14,247 bases of DNA from Basidiobolus heterosporus B8920 (taxonomy: Eukaryota; Basidiobolomycota; Basidiobolomycetes; Basidiobolales; Basidiobolaceae), in assembly GCA_000697455.1 (NCBI GenBank), contig JNET01033542.1, positions 1 through 14,247 on the forward strand, read 5' to 3'. Below, piece after piece: positions 1 through 7,691 of the stretch. Under the pieces are notes generated by a model. It saw nothing but the letters and a program-made list of their open reading frames with translations, was not told the DNA's origin and searched no databases. The position numbers and the translations under genes are program-made. Numbering within the stretch: position 1 is the first letter of the stretch; every line of letters begins with the position of its first letter.

Positions 1-53
1 ATGTTAGAATTCATTAAAGTAAATACTCACTTTTACCTTTATCCTCTCCTTAG

Positions 54-508
54 CTGACGGTATTTTTGCTCAAATAAAGTCTGATATCAAGAGCGCCATG
101 CGTAACAAAGAGCGCACTCGCCTAGCCGTAGTAAAATCCATTCTTTCTGATATCACATACGCGGAGAAAGCCCAAGGAAAGACCGTCAAGTCTGATAGTG
201 AAATTGCAGTTCTCATCCAATCAGCTATCAAAAAACGTAAAGAGTCCATTCTCTCTTTCGAGTCGGCCGGAAGAACAGATCTTGTGGTGAACGAAAAGGA
301 AGAAATGGAGATACTTCAGAAATATTTACCCGAACAACTCAGCGAACGTGAGATTGAAGCAGAAGTGTTGAAAGCCATCAAAGAGACTGGTGCCCAAAGT
401 GTCAAGGATATGGGTAAAGTTATGAAACAAATCCAACTCGATCCTGCCGTTGCACCCAAAAGTGTTGTGGCTGAGATGGTTAAAAAGGTCCTTGCTTCGG
501 CCAAGTAA
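54..508 (+). CDS. AIM41: AIM41/YqeY-family protein, 3' part (5' exons outside the window)
   Basis: This is the last exon of a gene entering from the left. It reads as a YqeY-like (GatB/YqeY) domain protein, the family of yeast Aim41, a mitochondrial protein of poorly known function; bacterial YqeY resembles the tRNA-binding tail of the GatB amidotransferase subunit. Coding sense extends upstream of the ATG at 98: from 56 it reads DGIFAQIKSDIKSAMRNKE, the usual YqeY amino end, so 98 is not the true start. A splice acceptor (CTCCTTAG, ending at 53) with a branch-like TACTCAC near 24-30 precedes it, and the exon opens in phase 2 (CT completes a codon). A donor could lie at position 3, or the intron may begin outside. 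Internal landmarks are the helix KRKESILSFESAGRTDLV, the EILQKYLPEQLSE segment and a carboxy-terminal KDMGKVMKQI helix. The stop is TAA at 506-508, and an AATAAA-like polyadenylation signal lies near 590. Confidence 0.88.
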
Positions 509-807
509 ATAGCATTTGCTTAGATCATCGTCAGTGTGTGGTATGCACAATCAGTATCATTCACAACTCTCAATTCCTATAGCATTATCAAATAAAATCA
601 AAGCATATCACCTAACCCTAACCCTAACTCTGTTTATCGTAGATTCCTAGCCAGATTCCTAGCCAGACTGATCATACACTGAAAATTTTCGAACGAAACT
701 ATTGATGTCGATATTAAATCATATGGAGATCCAGTCTTCCATTCAGTCTATAAAGCTGCTGAAACCATTTCGAGCGGTGGATTTTATTCTGTGATGAAAC
801 GGTCACT
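509..807. other. Intergenic region between AIM41 and MTC6
   Basis: About 300 bases without a clear gene. It holds the AIM41 3' flank (AATAAAATC near 590), a short CCCTAA array (611-628), a 12-bp tandem duplication of GATTCCTAGCCA (642-665), a TATAAAG at 749-755 about 55 bases before the MTC6 start, and two tiny upstream reading frames, listed separately. The array is followed after about 13 bases by TAG at 639-641, so a 5'-leader intron of MTC6 (donor candidate GTATGC at 541) is possible but unproven. Confidence 0.6.
611..628 (+). repeat. Interstitial telomere-like array, three CCCTAA-type units
   Basis: The stretch reads CCTAACCCTAACCCTAAC. It lies about 180 bases before the MTC6 start codon. 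In fungi, ARCCCTAA elements in promoters are known binding sites for Tbf1-type telomere-repeat factors, so a promoter role is possible. Alternatively, its CTAAC units could act as the branch point of a leader intron ending at TAG 639-641. Which role it has, if either, cannot be told from the sequence. Confidence 0.75.
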
Positions 808-811
808 ATGA
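723..811 (+). promoter_or_regulatory. Chain of two overlapping upstream ORFs before MTC6
   Basis: A 23-codon reading frame runs from ATG 723 to TGA 792-794. Its stop overlaps the next ATG (TGATG, 794). That second frame encodes MKRSL and stops at TGA 809-811, overlapping the MTC6 start ATG at 808 (ATGA). If these frames are in the mRNA they would favour reinitiation or repression at MTC6. The TATAAAG at 749-755 suggests transcription may begin after 723, which would leave only the short second frame in the message. Confidence 0.35.
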
Positions 812-2746
812 AAGCTGCAAGCTTAAGTTTCTTTCTTCTTCTTTCATTTTTGGGCTTTTTCAAAATAAAGCCCATATCTGCCGGTGGCAACAAGGATAAT
901 GTTGAGCAATGGGGCCCGCTCTACGTAAAGAACTCACTATTAACACAGCGAGAATTATCTTGGGAAGTCCCCATCGATCGCTTGAATCATATCGGTTTGA
1001 ATCTTTCGAGTGGTTATTTTCAGGAAAAGGATTATTCCGTTGCGAAAATCAACGGGATAGTTGATCTGATCGTCGAAGGGTATACTCGCTTGTTTATAGA
1101 CCTTTATTGGGAGCCTAGTAAGAGTCAATGGCAATTTTGCCCAGTAAGTACAGCTATTCAGACACGTTCAAAGACTAAAACTATGGAGAACGATATCAAG
1201 TGTGCCTCGGGAACAGAGTTTCTTCTATTTTTGACCAACCTTAACCAATATCTTTCCACGTTGGAATCTACGACCTCTTTTTTCGTTGTTGTTCTTCTAT
1301 TTCGTCTACACTCTTTGGACGAATTGGGGGCTACCAGTCCTTTGGACGCTCTATATGATTTGGTTTATCAAACACTCGGGAGGACCATCTACACACGTAG
1401 CAAGCTAGAGCAAACTCGCATGAATATCCCCAGAAGTTGGTTAACAAAAGGCCAACGCTATTATACAGTAACCAGAAATTCAAATACAGGCCATCTAGAG
1501 TCGTCGACAGCTTGGCCTCCATTTTCCTACTTGTATGAGACACCTAATAGAGTGATACTGGGATACGAATTGGATTCAGGCTTCAACTCTAGTGACTTGT
1601 CAACGACCTTGGTAGATAGCCTAATCTTTCGTTTCAATGAGTTGTACGCTGAAGCGAACTTGAATGTAAATAACGGATTCAATAGTCAAGACTGCTCATC
1701 CTTGTTACCTTTGATAACGCCAGCACCAACACAAACAGCCAACCTTGGGCTGTCCGCTACTCATGTAGAGTCAGACTTTTGGAGCTGGCGAACCATCCCT
1801 CAACCTTTGGGCCAGAGTAACTTTACCGAGGAGAGTATTAGCGCTTTGGTATGGTCTTGATATTGATTCGTTTCTATTCGAATTACTTTACCTAATTGCA
1901 TGATTATACAGACTCAGTGTGGATTTTCTTTTGTGTTCAAAGAACCGACTACATACAATGGGGTGAATCTCATACCGGCAATCTGGTCATGGGAGCCAAA
2001 TCAACCAGACCCGTATGGCCGGGACACGAACCAAAGATGTGCAGTAATGGATGCACAAAGTGGTCGTTGGAAGGTAAAGAACTGTGATCATGAGTTGCCT
2101 ATAGCATGCCTTTCACAGAAGAACTTCGCCGATGTAAGTCGTACTCATATGCATTGGAGTAATCATGGAAATTGATCAGTTATTTTGGTAGTGGATCATC
2201 GTCAAAGATAACCTGTACCGATACTCCGCAGCGGACAGAGGCTGCCCCGCTGGCTACGCTTTCTCAATCCCTACAACCGCAAGAGATAACTATCATCTGG
2301 CCAAGAGCCTCAATGCCTTAGGGGAGCCCTTGGCATGGATTGACTTGAATTCGCTGTCGAGTGTCGGATGTTGGGTTGTGGGAAAGAATAGTGTGTGCGG
2401 CTACAGTCGGGTACGCATATAAGCTGACAGTTCAATTATACCATTAACATCAGTGACTAACCAACCCACTCTCTCTAGACATATCAGTTCTTGAACCAAA
2501 TCCTATCGGTCTCATTGATCGGAGGTTTGATCACGCTGGTGATCTTTGCAGTGTTCGTCTACTTCAAATGTCGCATAAATCAACGTTATCGCAGATCGAG
2601 ACTGCACCGAGAAAAAGTTCGCACCCAAATACGAAATCTAGAAGCGATCACTGTCCCAGTAAGTAACCAACCATTCCAACCCACTATTCCAACATATTGT
2701 TCAACACAACATACATGACTAATCCAAACCGTTCTCTCAGGCTTAA
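808..2746 (+). CDS. MTC6: Maintenance of telomere capping protein 6 (Mtc6), secreted-type single-pass membrane protein
   Basis: Five exons: 808-1848, 1912-2133, 2192-2410, 2479-2658 and 2741-2746; all introns (63, 58, 68, 82 nt) are phase 0. The product is 555 residues, close to the 526 of yeast Mtc6. It has a signal peptide (LSFFLLLSFLGFF, residues 5-17). A large lumenal domain begins LSWEVPIDRLNHIGLNLSSG and contains FIDLYWEPSKSQWQFCP, in line with the PLC-like TIM-barrel family to which Mtc6 is assigned. Next comes a cysteine-rich WSWEPNQP...C...W...C...P.AC module (about residues 370-416), then the CPAGYAFSIP and WIDLNSLSSVGCWV blocks shared with yeast. One membrane helix (about 500-523) and a short basic cytoplasmic tail follow. 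In yeast, MTC6 was found by its genetic interaction with cdc13-1; its biochemical role is unknown. The last exon adds one alanine and the stop. AATAAA-rich polyadenylation sequence lies at 2778-2795. Confidence 0.93.
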
Positions 2747-2968
2747 ACCAATCTTTGAACTCTCTTGTATAATGTTTATATAATAAATAAAATAAACCTG
2801 ACCCAATCAATCAAGGGATGAGATCTTATCTATTGATTTTATTTCCCCGAAAGTTTCCACTACCCCATGAGGTTAGCAATCATGACCACAGATCACTTTT
2901 CGAGAGTTGATATTCCTTCCCCAATTCAATCATAATATTCACTGTTAGTGTACGAAAGAGTAAACCTC
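2747..2968. other. MTC6-HIS6 intergenic spacer
   Basis: This 222-base spacer carries the polyadenylation region of MTC6 (ATAATAAATAAAATAAAC, 2777-2794) and then the HIS6 promoter, which is AT-rich with no clear TATA element or repeat. Confidence 0.5.
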
Positions 2969-3953
2969 ATGGCGGTGACAAAGTTCAGACCTTGCATAGA
3001 CTTACATAATGGTGAAGTGAAACAAATAGTGGGCGGTACCTTAAGTGACACTAAACCGGATGCGTTGAAAACCAACTTTGTGGCCACAGAAAAGCCTGCT
3101 TACTACGCAAAACTTTACAAAGAAAACGAACTTCACGGGGCTCACGTCATCAAGCTTGGACCCAACAATGAAGAGGCAGCTAAAGAGGCATTATCAGAGT
3201 GGTATGGCGGTTTGCAAGTTGGTGGTGGTATCACGCTGGAAAATGCTGAGCATTGGTTAGCTTTAGGCGCTTCCAAGGTCATCGTAACCAGCTGGCTATT
3301 TCCGGAAGGAAAGTTCTCTTTAGATAGACTGAGACAGATATCCGAGAAGATTGGCAAAGATAAACTCGTCGTGGATGTAAGTTGTCGTAAAAGAGATGAC
3401 AAATGGATAGTTGCTATGAATAAGTGGCAAACCATTACCGATCTAGAAGTGAATAAACAAACTCTCAGTATGTTAGCTGAGTATTGTTCGGAATTCCTGA
3501 TCCACGCAGCTGATGTTGAAGGCTTATGCAGAGGCATCGACCAAGAGCTAGTGAAAAGTAGGTCAAAACTGTTTATTGATTAATATGTCTAAGCTCTCAA
3601 TATTTTGTACTTCAACATAGAACTAGGCGAATGGGTCAATATTCCTTCCACGTATGCTGGTGGTGCTTATTGTAAGTCACTTCAACCATGTTGGTGTATT
3701 TAGGCCAGTCAAAAAATAACTTATTCTGTTATCTATTTAGCTATTCAGGATTTGGAGCTAGTGAATGAGCTCTCTCAAGGCAAAGTAGACTTGACTTTTG
3801 GAAGGTAAAATTTATGTTCATATCAAAGGGGAAATTCCTACTTATAATGGGATTTTTGATAGTGCTTTAGATATCTTTGGAGGAAAAAGCGTTAAATTTG
3901 CAGACTGTGTAGCTTGGAATAATCGAGTAAATGATCGAGTAAATGATCATTAA
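2969..3953 (+). CDS. HIS6: HIS6, ProFAR isomerase (histidine biosynthesis, fourth step)
   Basis: The enzyme opens the ribose ring of ProFAR to give PRFAR, by an Amadori rearrangement in the cytosol. Exons are 2969-3557, 3621-3671, 3741-3804 and 3863-3953, with introns of 63, 69 and 58 nt. The spliced product is 264 residues (yeast His6 has 261). The match is close throughout: [15 protein letters not shown] near the amino end with the catalytic aspartate, [32 protein letters not shown] with the second catalytic aspartate, [22 protein letters not shown], and the terminal [11 protein letters not shown] phosphate-binding segment built across exons 3 and 4. I chose the ATG at 2969 (MAVTKFRPC); the open frame upstream lacks an ATG. 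The carboxy end has a perfect 12-base tandem duplication (CGAGTAAATGAT), giving RVND twice. I saw no TGACTC Gcn4 site just upstream. Confidence 0.96.
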
Positions 3954-4115
3954 CAATAGAACATTTATTTATGAGGATTTATTTGCACATATTATTGTGA
4001 TATTTTCTTATCTATCTAATGATCAGCAGTTTTGTCCACGAGTTAAATAAATTTACTAAACTAGTACAGTGCCGGGCATCCAGTTATCACTCTTACCGAT
4101 CCGCAGTGGCATGGC

Positions 4116-4999
4116 TCAGTCAGGGGAGGTGAATATCGGCATTCGCTAAATGTAGAAACCCATTTGAACAAGAAGGGTGGGGTGAGGGAAGAGTTTCTAT
4201 TGGCTTACCATAGATTCCAATGGCATGGAAATATTGGCGGATGCTTGAATCTCATTTAACCATTTCATCGAATCACTACGGGATTTGGCTTGCAGTAAAA
4301 ATTGACCACTCCTAGTTTGAAGCTTAACAAGGTAGTTAGGGTTAGGGTTGGTAAAGCCATTTTGGGCTGTCTATTACCCTGAATACATGGTTACGTTTCT
4401 GATAATCTGCGGCTAAGCTAACTTTGGCTCTCTGCATGCTAATGCTCTCGATAGGATCTGGTCGCTAAGGCATGAAAGGAATAATTGGAATCGGAACACC
4501 TGAAGAGTTTGGTGGAGTCACTTACATAGAATTGAGTGGGTTTGTATTTGTAAAGATGCAGCGAAGTTCCCCATAAAATAAAATAAATATTCCTGGTCAA
4601 CGGTGAATTAGTGTGGATATAGCTAGTGCACCGGATCAATCAGAATTACCGCCAAGTCCTATCATTGGCAGGGTTGCCGTGTTCGTCGAATTCCTTTTTT
4701 TTGCGTAGAAATCCCTCAAAATGAACAGAGCACGTGTAGTCTGGTGGGGCTTCCATCGAGCTTCCATAGGCCGGCGGCTTTACCAAGTTATCCAGCCTGG
4801 ATTTCTTCGGCTTAATAATGGTTTCAATGGATAAGGCTTCATGATGAGGATCATTCCCAAGTGAAGGCTTAGAGGCTGTCAAGTAAGAAGAAATATATTG
4901 TTTTGAGGGTTGCGGTGTATTTCTCGGTGTATTTCCCTCAAACAACCGGGGGCCTGTAAAGAGCGAATCTTTAGAGGCTGTGGAAACTTCAAAAGACAT
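4116..4999 (-). CDS. Small fungal PH-domain protein of unknown function
   Basis: The protein has a low-complexity amino half (about 90 residues), a proline-tyrosine stretch (KPPAYGSSMEAPPDYT) and one pleckstrin-homology domain (SVHFEGFLRKKKEF...DRTWRNIYFILWGTSLHLYKY...SLAADYQKRNHVFR...QFLLQAKSRSDSMKWLNEIQAS). This layout matches a family common in fungi whose PH domain probably binds phosphoinositides or membranes; its function is unknown. Exons, in gene order on the minus strand: 4999-4650, 4592-4526, 4464 to about 4378, 4311-4209, 4145-4116. The last exon gives MRMPIFTSPD, like the short tail of relatives. There is one oddity: between exons 3 and 4 the GT at 4377 leaves exon 3 in phase 0, while the conserved frame of exon 4 needs phase 2. 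That requires a one-base correction in the GGG run at 4377-4379 or a non-GT donor. The gene converges with HIS6, 162 bases apart. Confidence 0.82.
4336..4350 (-). repeat. Telomere-like TTAGGG pair inside a PH-gene intron
   Basis: On the plus strand this reads TTAGGGTTAGGGTTG. In the sense of the PH gene it is CCCTAACCCTAAC, lying about 23 bases before the acceptor at 4312. It therefore supplies the only good CTAAC branch sequence of that intron. Confidence 0.7.
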
Positions 5000-5455
5000 C
5001 GGTAATTATCAATAAAGGTAAGAAGGACGATGAAGGAACACGAAGAGTATATAAATCGGAGTTACTGCTGTGTCCAAAAGGCTAAGTAATAAAAGCATTT
5101 ATTATCCTTTGCTGGTAACTGTAGAAAGATACAGCTGCCAATCAATCCCTTTCCACTTCTGAAACAGATGCCTAACCCTCATTGTAGCCAACTCCTGGCA
5201 GTGAATAATGGTGTGACTGTAGAAATCTGAAGTCTAATCTTCTCATCCGATTTGCTGTTAATGCATGGGTTGGGCTCACTTCAACTATTTACTGTCCGTT
5301 GCGGATTATGTATATATATATTGTGTGTATATTGTGTGTATATTGTGTGTATATTGTGTGTATATTGTGGCATATATTGTGTGAGCGAAAGCCATCCAAG
5401 AACAAAACCAGCTATAGCAGTGTCAGCCAAATAGTGAGTCAGTAGAGGTGAGTGA
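5000..5455. other. PH-gene promoter and bZIP 3' flank
   Basis: This spacer lies between the bZIP stop and the PH-protein start, both on the minus strand. A TATATAC-like element lies at 5047-5056 about 50 bases upstream of the PH start. A minisatellite of TATATTGTGTG units occupies 5317-5394. A TGAGTCA (AP-1/Gcn4-type palindrome) is at 5435-5441. I see no gene; the one open frame through it is made of the minisatellite. Confidence 0.5.
5317..5394. repeat. 11-bp minisatellite (TATATTGTGTG)
   Basis: Four perfect head-to-tail copies of TATATTGTGTG start at 5317, 5328, 5339 and 5350. A shortened copy follows (TATATTGTGG) and then a sixth partial copy (CATATATTGTGTGAG). A TATATATA run precedes the array. 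Such tracts change length easily and alternate purine and pyrimidine almost without break. Confidence 0.9.
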
Positions 5456-6209
5456 TCAGTTTTTGGTGCTCGTGAATGGAGGCAATGTTTCTCCTTTTGT
5501 GACGATTAATTCCCTAAGCCATGCCACCTAAAATATTGAGCATCTGAGATTAGCCACTGAGGGAAATCAATGATACTCGATGAGTAACCCTAAAGCTTAC
5601 CTCATTCTCCAATACTTTTAGTTTCGAAAGAGCATTCGCCTTCTCTAATTGCGCCTGCTTTAATTCGTTCGATAATTCGGCCATCTGCTGGGTAAAAGGA
5701 TTTGCATGCTCTAGCTCCTTCACTCTATCTTCAAGCAAGACACACCTTTCGAGAATTTCTCGCTCACGCTGCTTCCGACGATCTCGAAACCTAGCTGAAG
5801 CTCCAGCATTTCGACGACGCTTTTCAGCAAGAATATGTTGTGCTGAGGTGCCTTCCGTTGGGGAAGAAGGTGAGTGATATCTCTCAATAGCTGCCTCGTG
5901 TGATGATGTAGAGGCTTCAGATGGATATGAGTCAGCAGTCACTCTATGGATAGATGGGCATGTAGCAGCTATTAAATTTGTATCAAGAGATGGGCTTCCT
6001 AACGAATGTTTCTCTGTGGGAAAACCATGGTCTGTATTATGAGGTTGACTAGAAACTGTTGGTGTGTATGAAGGCTGGTTGTTTGTATAATATGGGAAGT
6101 TGGATGCAGAAATAGTGCTAGTTCCCGCCTGAAAAGCCCTGGACTCAAAATCTAGCGAGCACAACGGGGGTAGGATCCTATTTGAAAGTGAGGTGTCCTC
6201 TGAACTCAT
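5456..6209 (-). CDS. bZIP transcription factor, Met4/CYS3 (MetR)-like
   Basis: Two exons (6209-5601 and 5527-5456) with a 73-nt phase-0 intron give 226 residues. The amino half is serine, threonine and proline rich and looks disordered, as in activation regions. The DNA-binding basic region lies at about residues 129-150 (KRRRNAGASARFRDRRKQRE). Its N-x-x-x-S-x-R-F-R pattern is that of the Met4/CYS3 sulfur regulators rather than of Gcn4. A long coiled coil follows (RVKELEHAN... to about 200) and continues across the intron as ENEVAWLRELIV, which confirms the splice. Proteins of this type act in the nucleus on sulfur or nitrogen metabolism genes, often together with the CACGTG-binding factor Cbf1; that this one does so is inference. 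The intron contains an AACCCTAA motif (5586-5593). Upstream AUGs in the leader are listed separately. Confidence 0.87.
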
Positions 6210-6236
6210 GATAACTCTTATAGAACTTGAAGTGTT

Positions 6237-6421
6237 TCAAGAAAGCACTCTAGTCATATCTCGAGCGTTAACACAAACCAGAAAGAAGTTTCTCGGATCA
6301 CCTTCTTCCAAAGCTTGAGTATTTTAAGCTCCTCTTTGCAAATGACGAGGACTGACTTAATATTGGCGTGAAATGGTGCAATCGCACCGGTAGTCAGTGA
6401 TTGGCCTGCCTTAGCAGGCAT
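6237..6421 (-). promoter_or_regulatory. Two overlapping upstream ORFs in the bZIP leader
   Basis: On the minus strand a 55-codon frame begins at ATG 6421 and stops at TGA 6256-6254. The stop overlaps the next ATG at 6257 (ATGA), which opens a six-codon frame (MTRVLS) ending at 6237. That is 27 bases before the bZIP start at 6209. Upstream ORFs control several fungal bZIP regulators such as GCN4 and cpc-1. Whether these are transcribed is unknown; the longer frame resembles no protein I know. Confidence 0.3.
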
Positions 6422-6559
6422 GTACATATAGCATCATTGTAAGCAATTTGCATACTCAAAAGTTATTTCCATTTATAGTCGAGTTTGACTTGCACCTCAA
6501 TCCTCTGAATTCAATCTGCCTAACTCGATTCTCTGCTTCTCCAGACATTGACTTCATGT

Positions 6560-6582
6560 AACCTGCCCCAAGCAGGTTTTTT
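6560..6582 (+). other. Hairpin followed by a T run
   Basis: AACCTGC pairs with GCAGGTT around a five-base loop (CCCAA), followed by TTTTTT. It looks like a terminator of bacterial or RNA polymerase III type, but I found no A or B box of a polymerase III gene upstream, so no function is assigned. Confidence 0.3.
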
Positions 6583-6679
6583 CCCTAAAGATCGTGTTTC
6601 TATTTAATCAACCAAGCGATCACAAGGAATTCGCCATCTCTACCGTAAATGAACAAACGATATCAAGGTTGGGGGAAGG

Positions 6680-6696
6680 CTAGGGTTAGGGTTAGC
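6680..6696 (+). repeat. Telomere-like tract in the bZIP/flippase spacer
   Basis: CTAGGGTTAGGGTTAGC contains two overlapping telomere-type hexamers, the first with one changed base. It lies about 470 bases upstream of the bZIP start and 1 kb upstream of the flippase start. Confidence 0.65.
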
Positions 6697-6818
6697 AGGG
6701 GTGGGCAGCCCTGGGTGAGAACCTGTCACTATGGACCACTCATAAATCAATGTATAGCTCAGGTGTCATTGGCATGTCCAGATAGGTAGTAGTTTAGCTT
6801 TTGTTTATCCAAATGCGT

Positions 6819-6831
6819 GATAAGGCACGTG
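6819..6831. promoter_or_regulatory. GATAAG plus CACGTG E-box
   Basis: GATAAGGCACGTG places a GATA-factor core directly beside a perfect CACGTG E-box, the Cbf1 site that recruits Met4-type bZIP factors in yeast. It sits in the divergent promoter of a Met4/CYS3-like gene, so autoregulation is an attractive but untested reading. Confidence 0.4.
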
Positions 6832-6989
6832 ATAGCTTTAACTCATAGTTTGCGACCTAAAACACCCAACAGCAAATAAAAACCCAGAAGAACTCATCTT
6901 GACGCACTTCTAGTTTGGAATATCAATTGTGAGTGGTATCGTGATCACCATATATGGCCTAAGTCATATCGTTTCTGGGAATTCTGTCA

Positions 6990-7332
6990 GAGTATCATGC
7001 TGGGGATTCATTGGCCTTCCTGGAATCGAAATCATCATCATCCCGAAAATAAGCCAATCCAACCAACTCAATATACAAATTTGGAATGGTATAGAATTAT
7101 GGAAGATTTTACGGAATTATCGGTATTGTCTAATCCCTTTATTTCCCATCAAATCTCCCTTAATTTAATGAGTGGAGTGGGTAGGGTTGACTTCCGGACT
7201 TCGAATCATACAAGTTGCCTATCTAAAGGGTTAGGGTAGGGAGTTGTGAAATAGATTTCCCGTCCCGGTTGCGAATGCCCATATTCAGTACGCTATTGAT
7301 TCCTTTTGGTAAACATGCTCTGGCTGCTATTT
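6990..7332 (+). CDS. Possible small spliced gene, product not recognised
   Basis: I do not recognise this protein, and the gene is tentative. A well-formed intron (GTGAGT at 6929, branch-like CCTAAGTCA, acceptor CTGTCAG ending at 6989) leads into an exon whose first ATG is at 6997. The frame reads MLGIHWPSWNRN, then a His- and Pro-containing linker, then LEWYRIMEDFTELSVLSNPF, which looks protein-like in composition. The frame continues to about 7180, where GTAGGG could be a donor; the acceptor AAATAG at 7254 would add RLRMPIFSTLLIPFG before a stop near 7332. The unspliced frame ends at 7239. It could instead be noncoding leader sequence of the flippase or a chance frame. Confidence 0.3.
7226..7240 (+). 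repeat. Telomere-like tract
   Basis: AAGGGTTAGGGTAGG holds one exact TTAGGG and two near copies, just after a TAGGGTTGA at 7182-7190. It would lie inside the second putative intron of the tentative small gene. Confidence 0.6.
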
Positions 7333-7591
7333 GATTTATCCATTTTTTTTAATTTTATTAATGCTCCAAACATCGCTGATAGCTAACTACTATATTACTT
7401 TATCTGTCTGGTCTTTTTCTCTACTTTGTTTCTCAACTAATCTTTGAAAAGCGGCGGCATAGCGAACTCAAATCTCCTTAACCGACTCGACTTTTATTTG
7501 TCTATCTTGATAGTATTCTTGTAAATATCTTGTTGAGAAAGTATTAAGCCATAGTAACTAAGTTAAACCCTTTGCAAACGAACCCCAATAG

Positions 7592-7647
7592 GTAATTCCC
7601 AGCCCTCTTGTTAGTTTGGCTTCACACTAATCTCTTTATTGTATTAG
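7592..7647 (+). other. Probable 5'-leader intron of the flippase gene
   Basis: GTAATT at 7592, a CACTAATCT branch-like sequence and a pyrimidine-rich run before GTATTAG at 7647 give a 56-nt intron, the size usual in this window. It ends 44 bases before the flippase ATG at 7692. The open frame that runs through it has no ATG. Confidence 0.5.
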
Positions 7648-7691
7648 ATAGAGACCACGGGCCTATAGAACTCGTTTTATTGCACACAACC

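Larger units (their letters stand above)
6210..7691. other. Long divergent intergenic region between bZIP and flippase genes
   Basis: About 1.5 kb. In order: the bZIP leader with upstream ORFs; a GCCTGC-CTTA-GCAGGC hairpin (6403-6418); a 7-bp-stem hairpin followed by T6 (6560-6582); CTAGGGTTAGGGTTAGC (6680-6696); a GATAAG next to a CACGTG E-box (6819-6831); a possible small spliced gene (6990-7332); another telomere-like tract (7226-7240); pyrimidine-rich sequence; and a probable 5'-leader intron of the flippase (7592-7647). No tRNA or other RNA gene was recognisable. Confidence 0.5.

Noticed and set aside
316-550. Two open frames on the minus strand opposite AIM41
   Set aside because: They are shadows of a conserved coding exon on the other strand and resemble nothing.
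611-628. Chromosome end
   Set aside because: Only three telomere-type units, flanked on both sides by ordinary intact genes.
2948-2968. Upstream in-frame extension of HIS6 starting with GTG
   Set aside because: No ATG there; the ATG at 2969 gives the usual length and amino end of the family.
4439-4639. Separate minus-strand ORF of 66 residues
   Set aside because: It contains exon 2 of the PH gene (NIYFILWGTSLHLYKY) read through flanking introns, so it is not its own gene.
5252-5434. Plus-strand ORF of 60 residues
   Set aside because: Most of it is the translated TATATTGTGTG minisatellite.
6403-6418. GCCTGC-CTTA-GCAGGC hairpin as a terminator or regulatory RNA
   Set aside because: A six-base stem can occur by chance, and no partner signal is visible.
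7190-7215. Possible tRNA B box (ACTTCGAATCAT)
   Set aside because: It departs from the GGTTCGANTCC consensus, and there is no A box or cloverleaf upstream.
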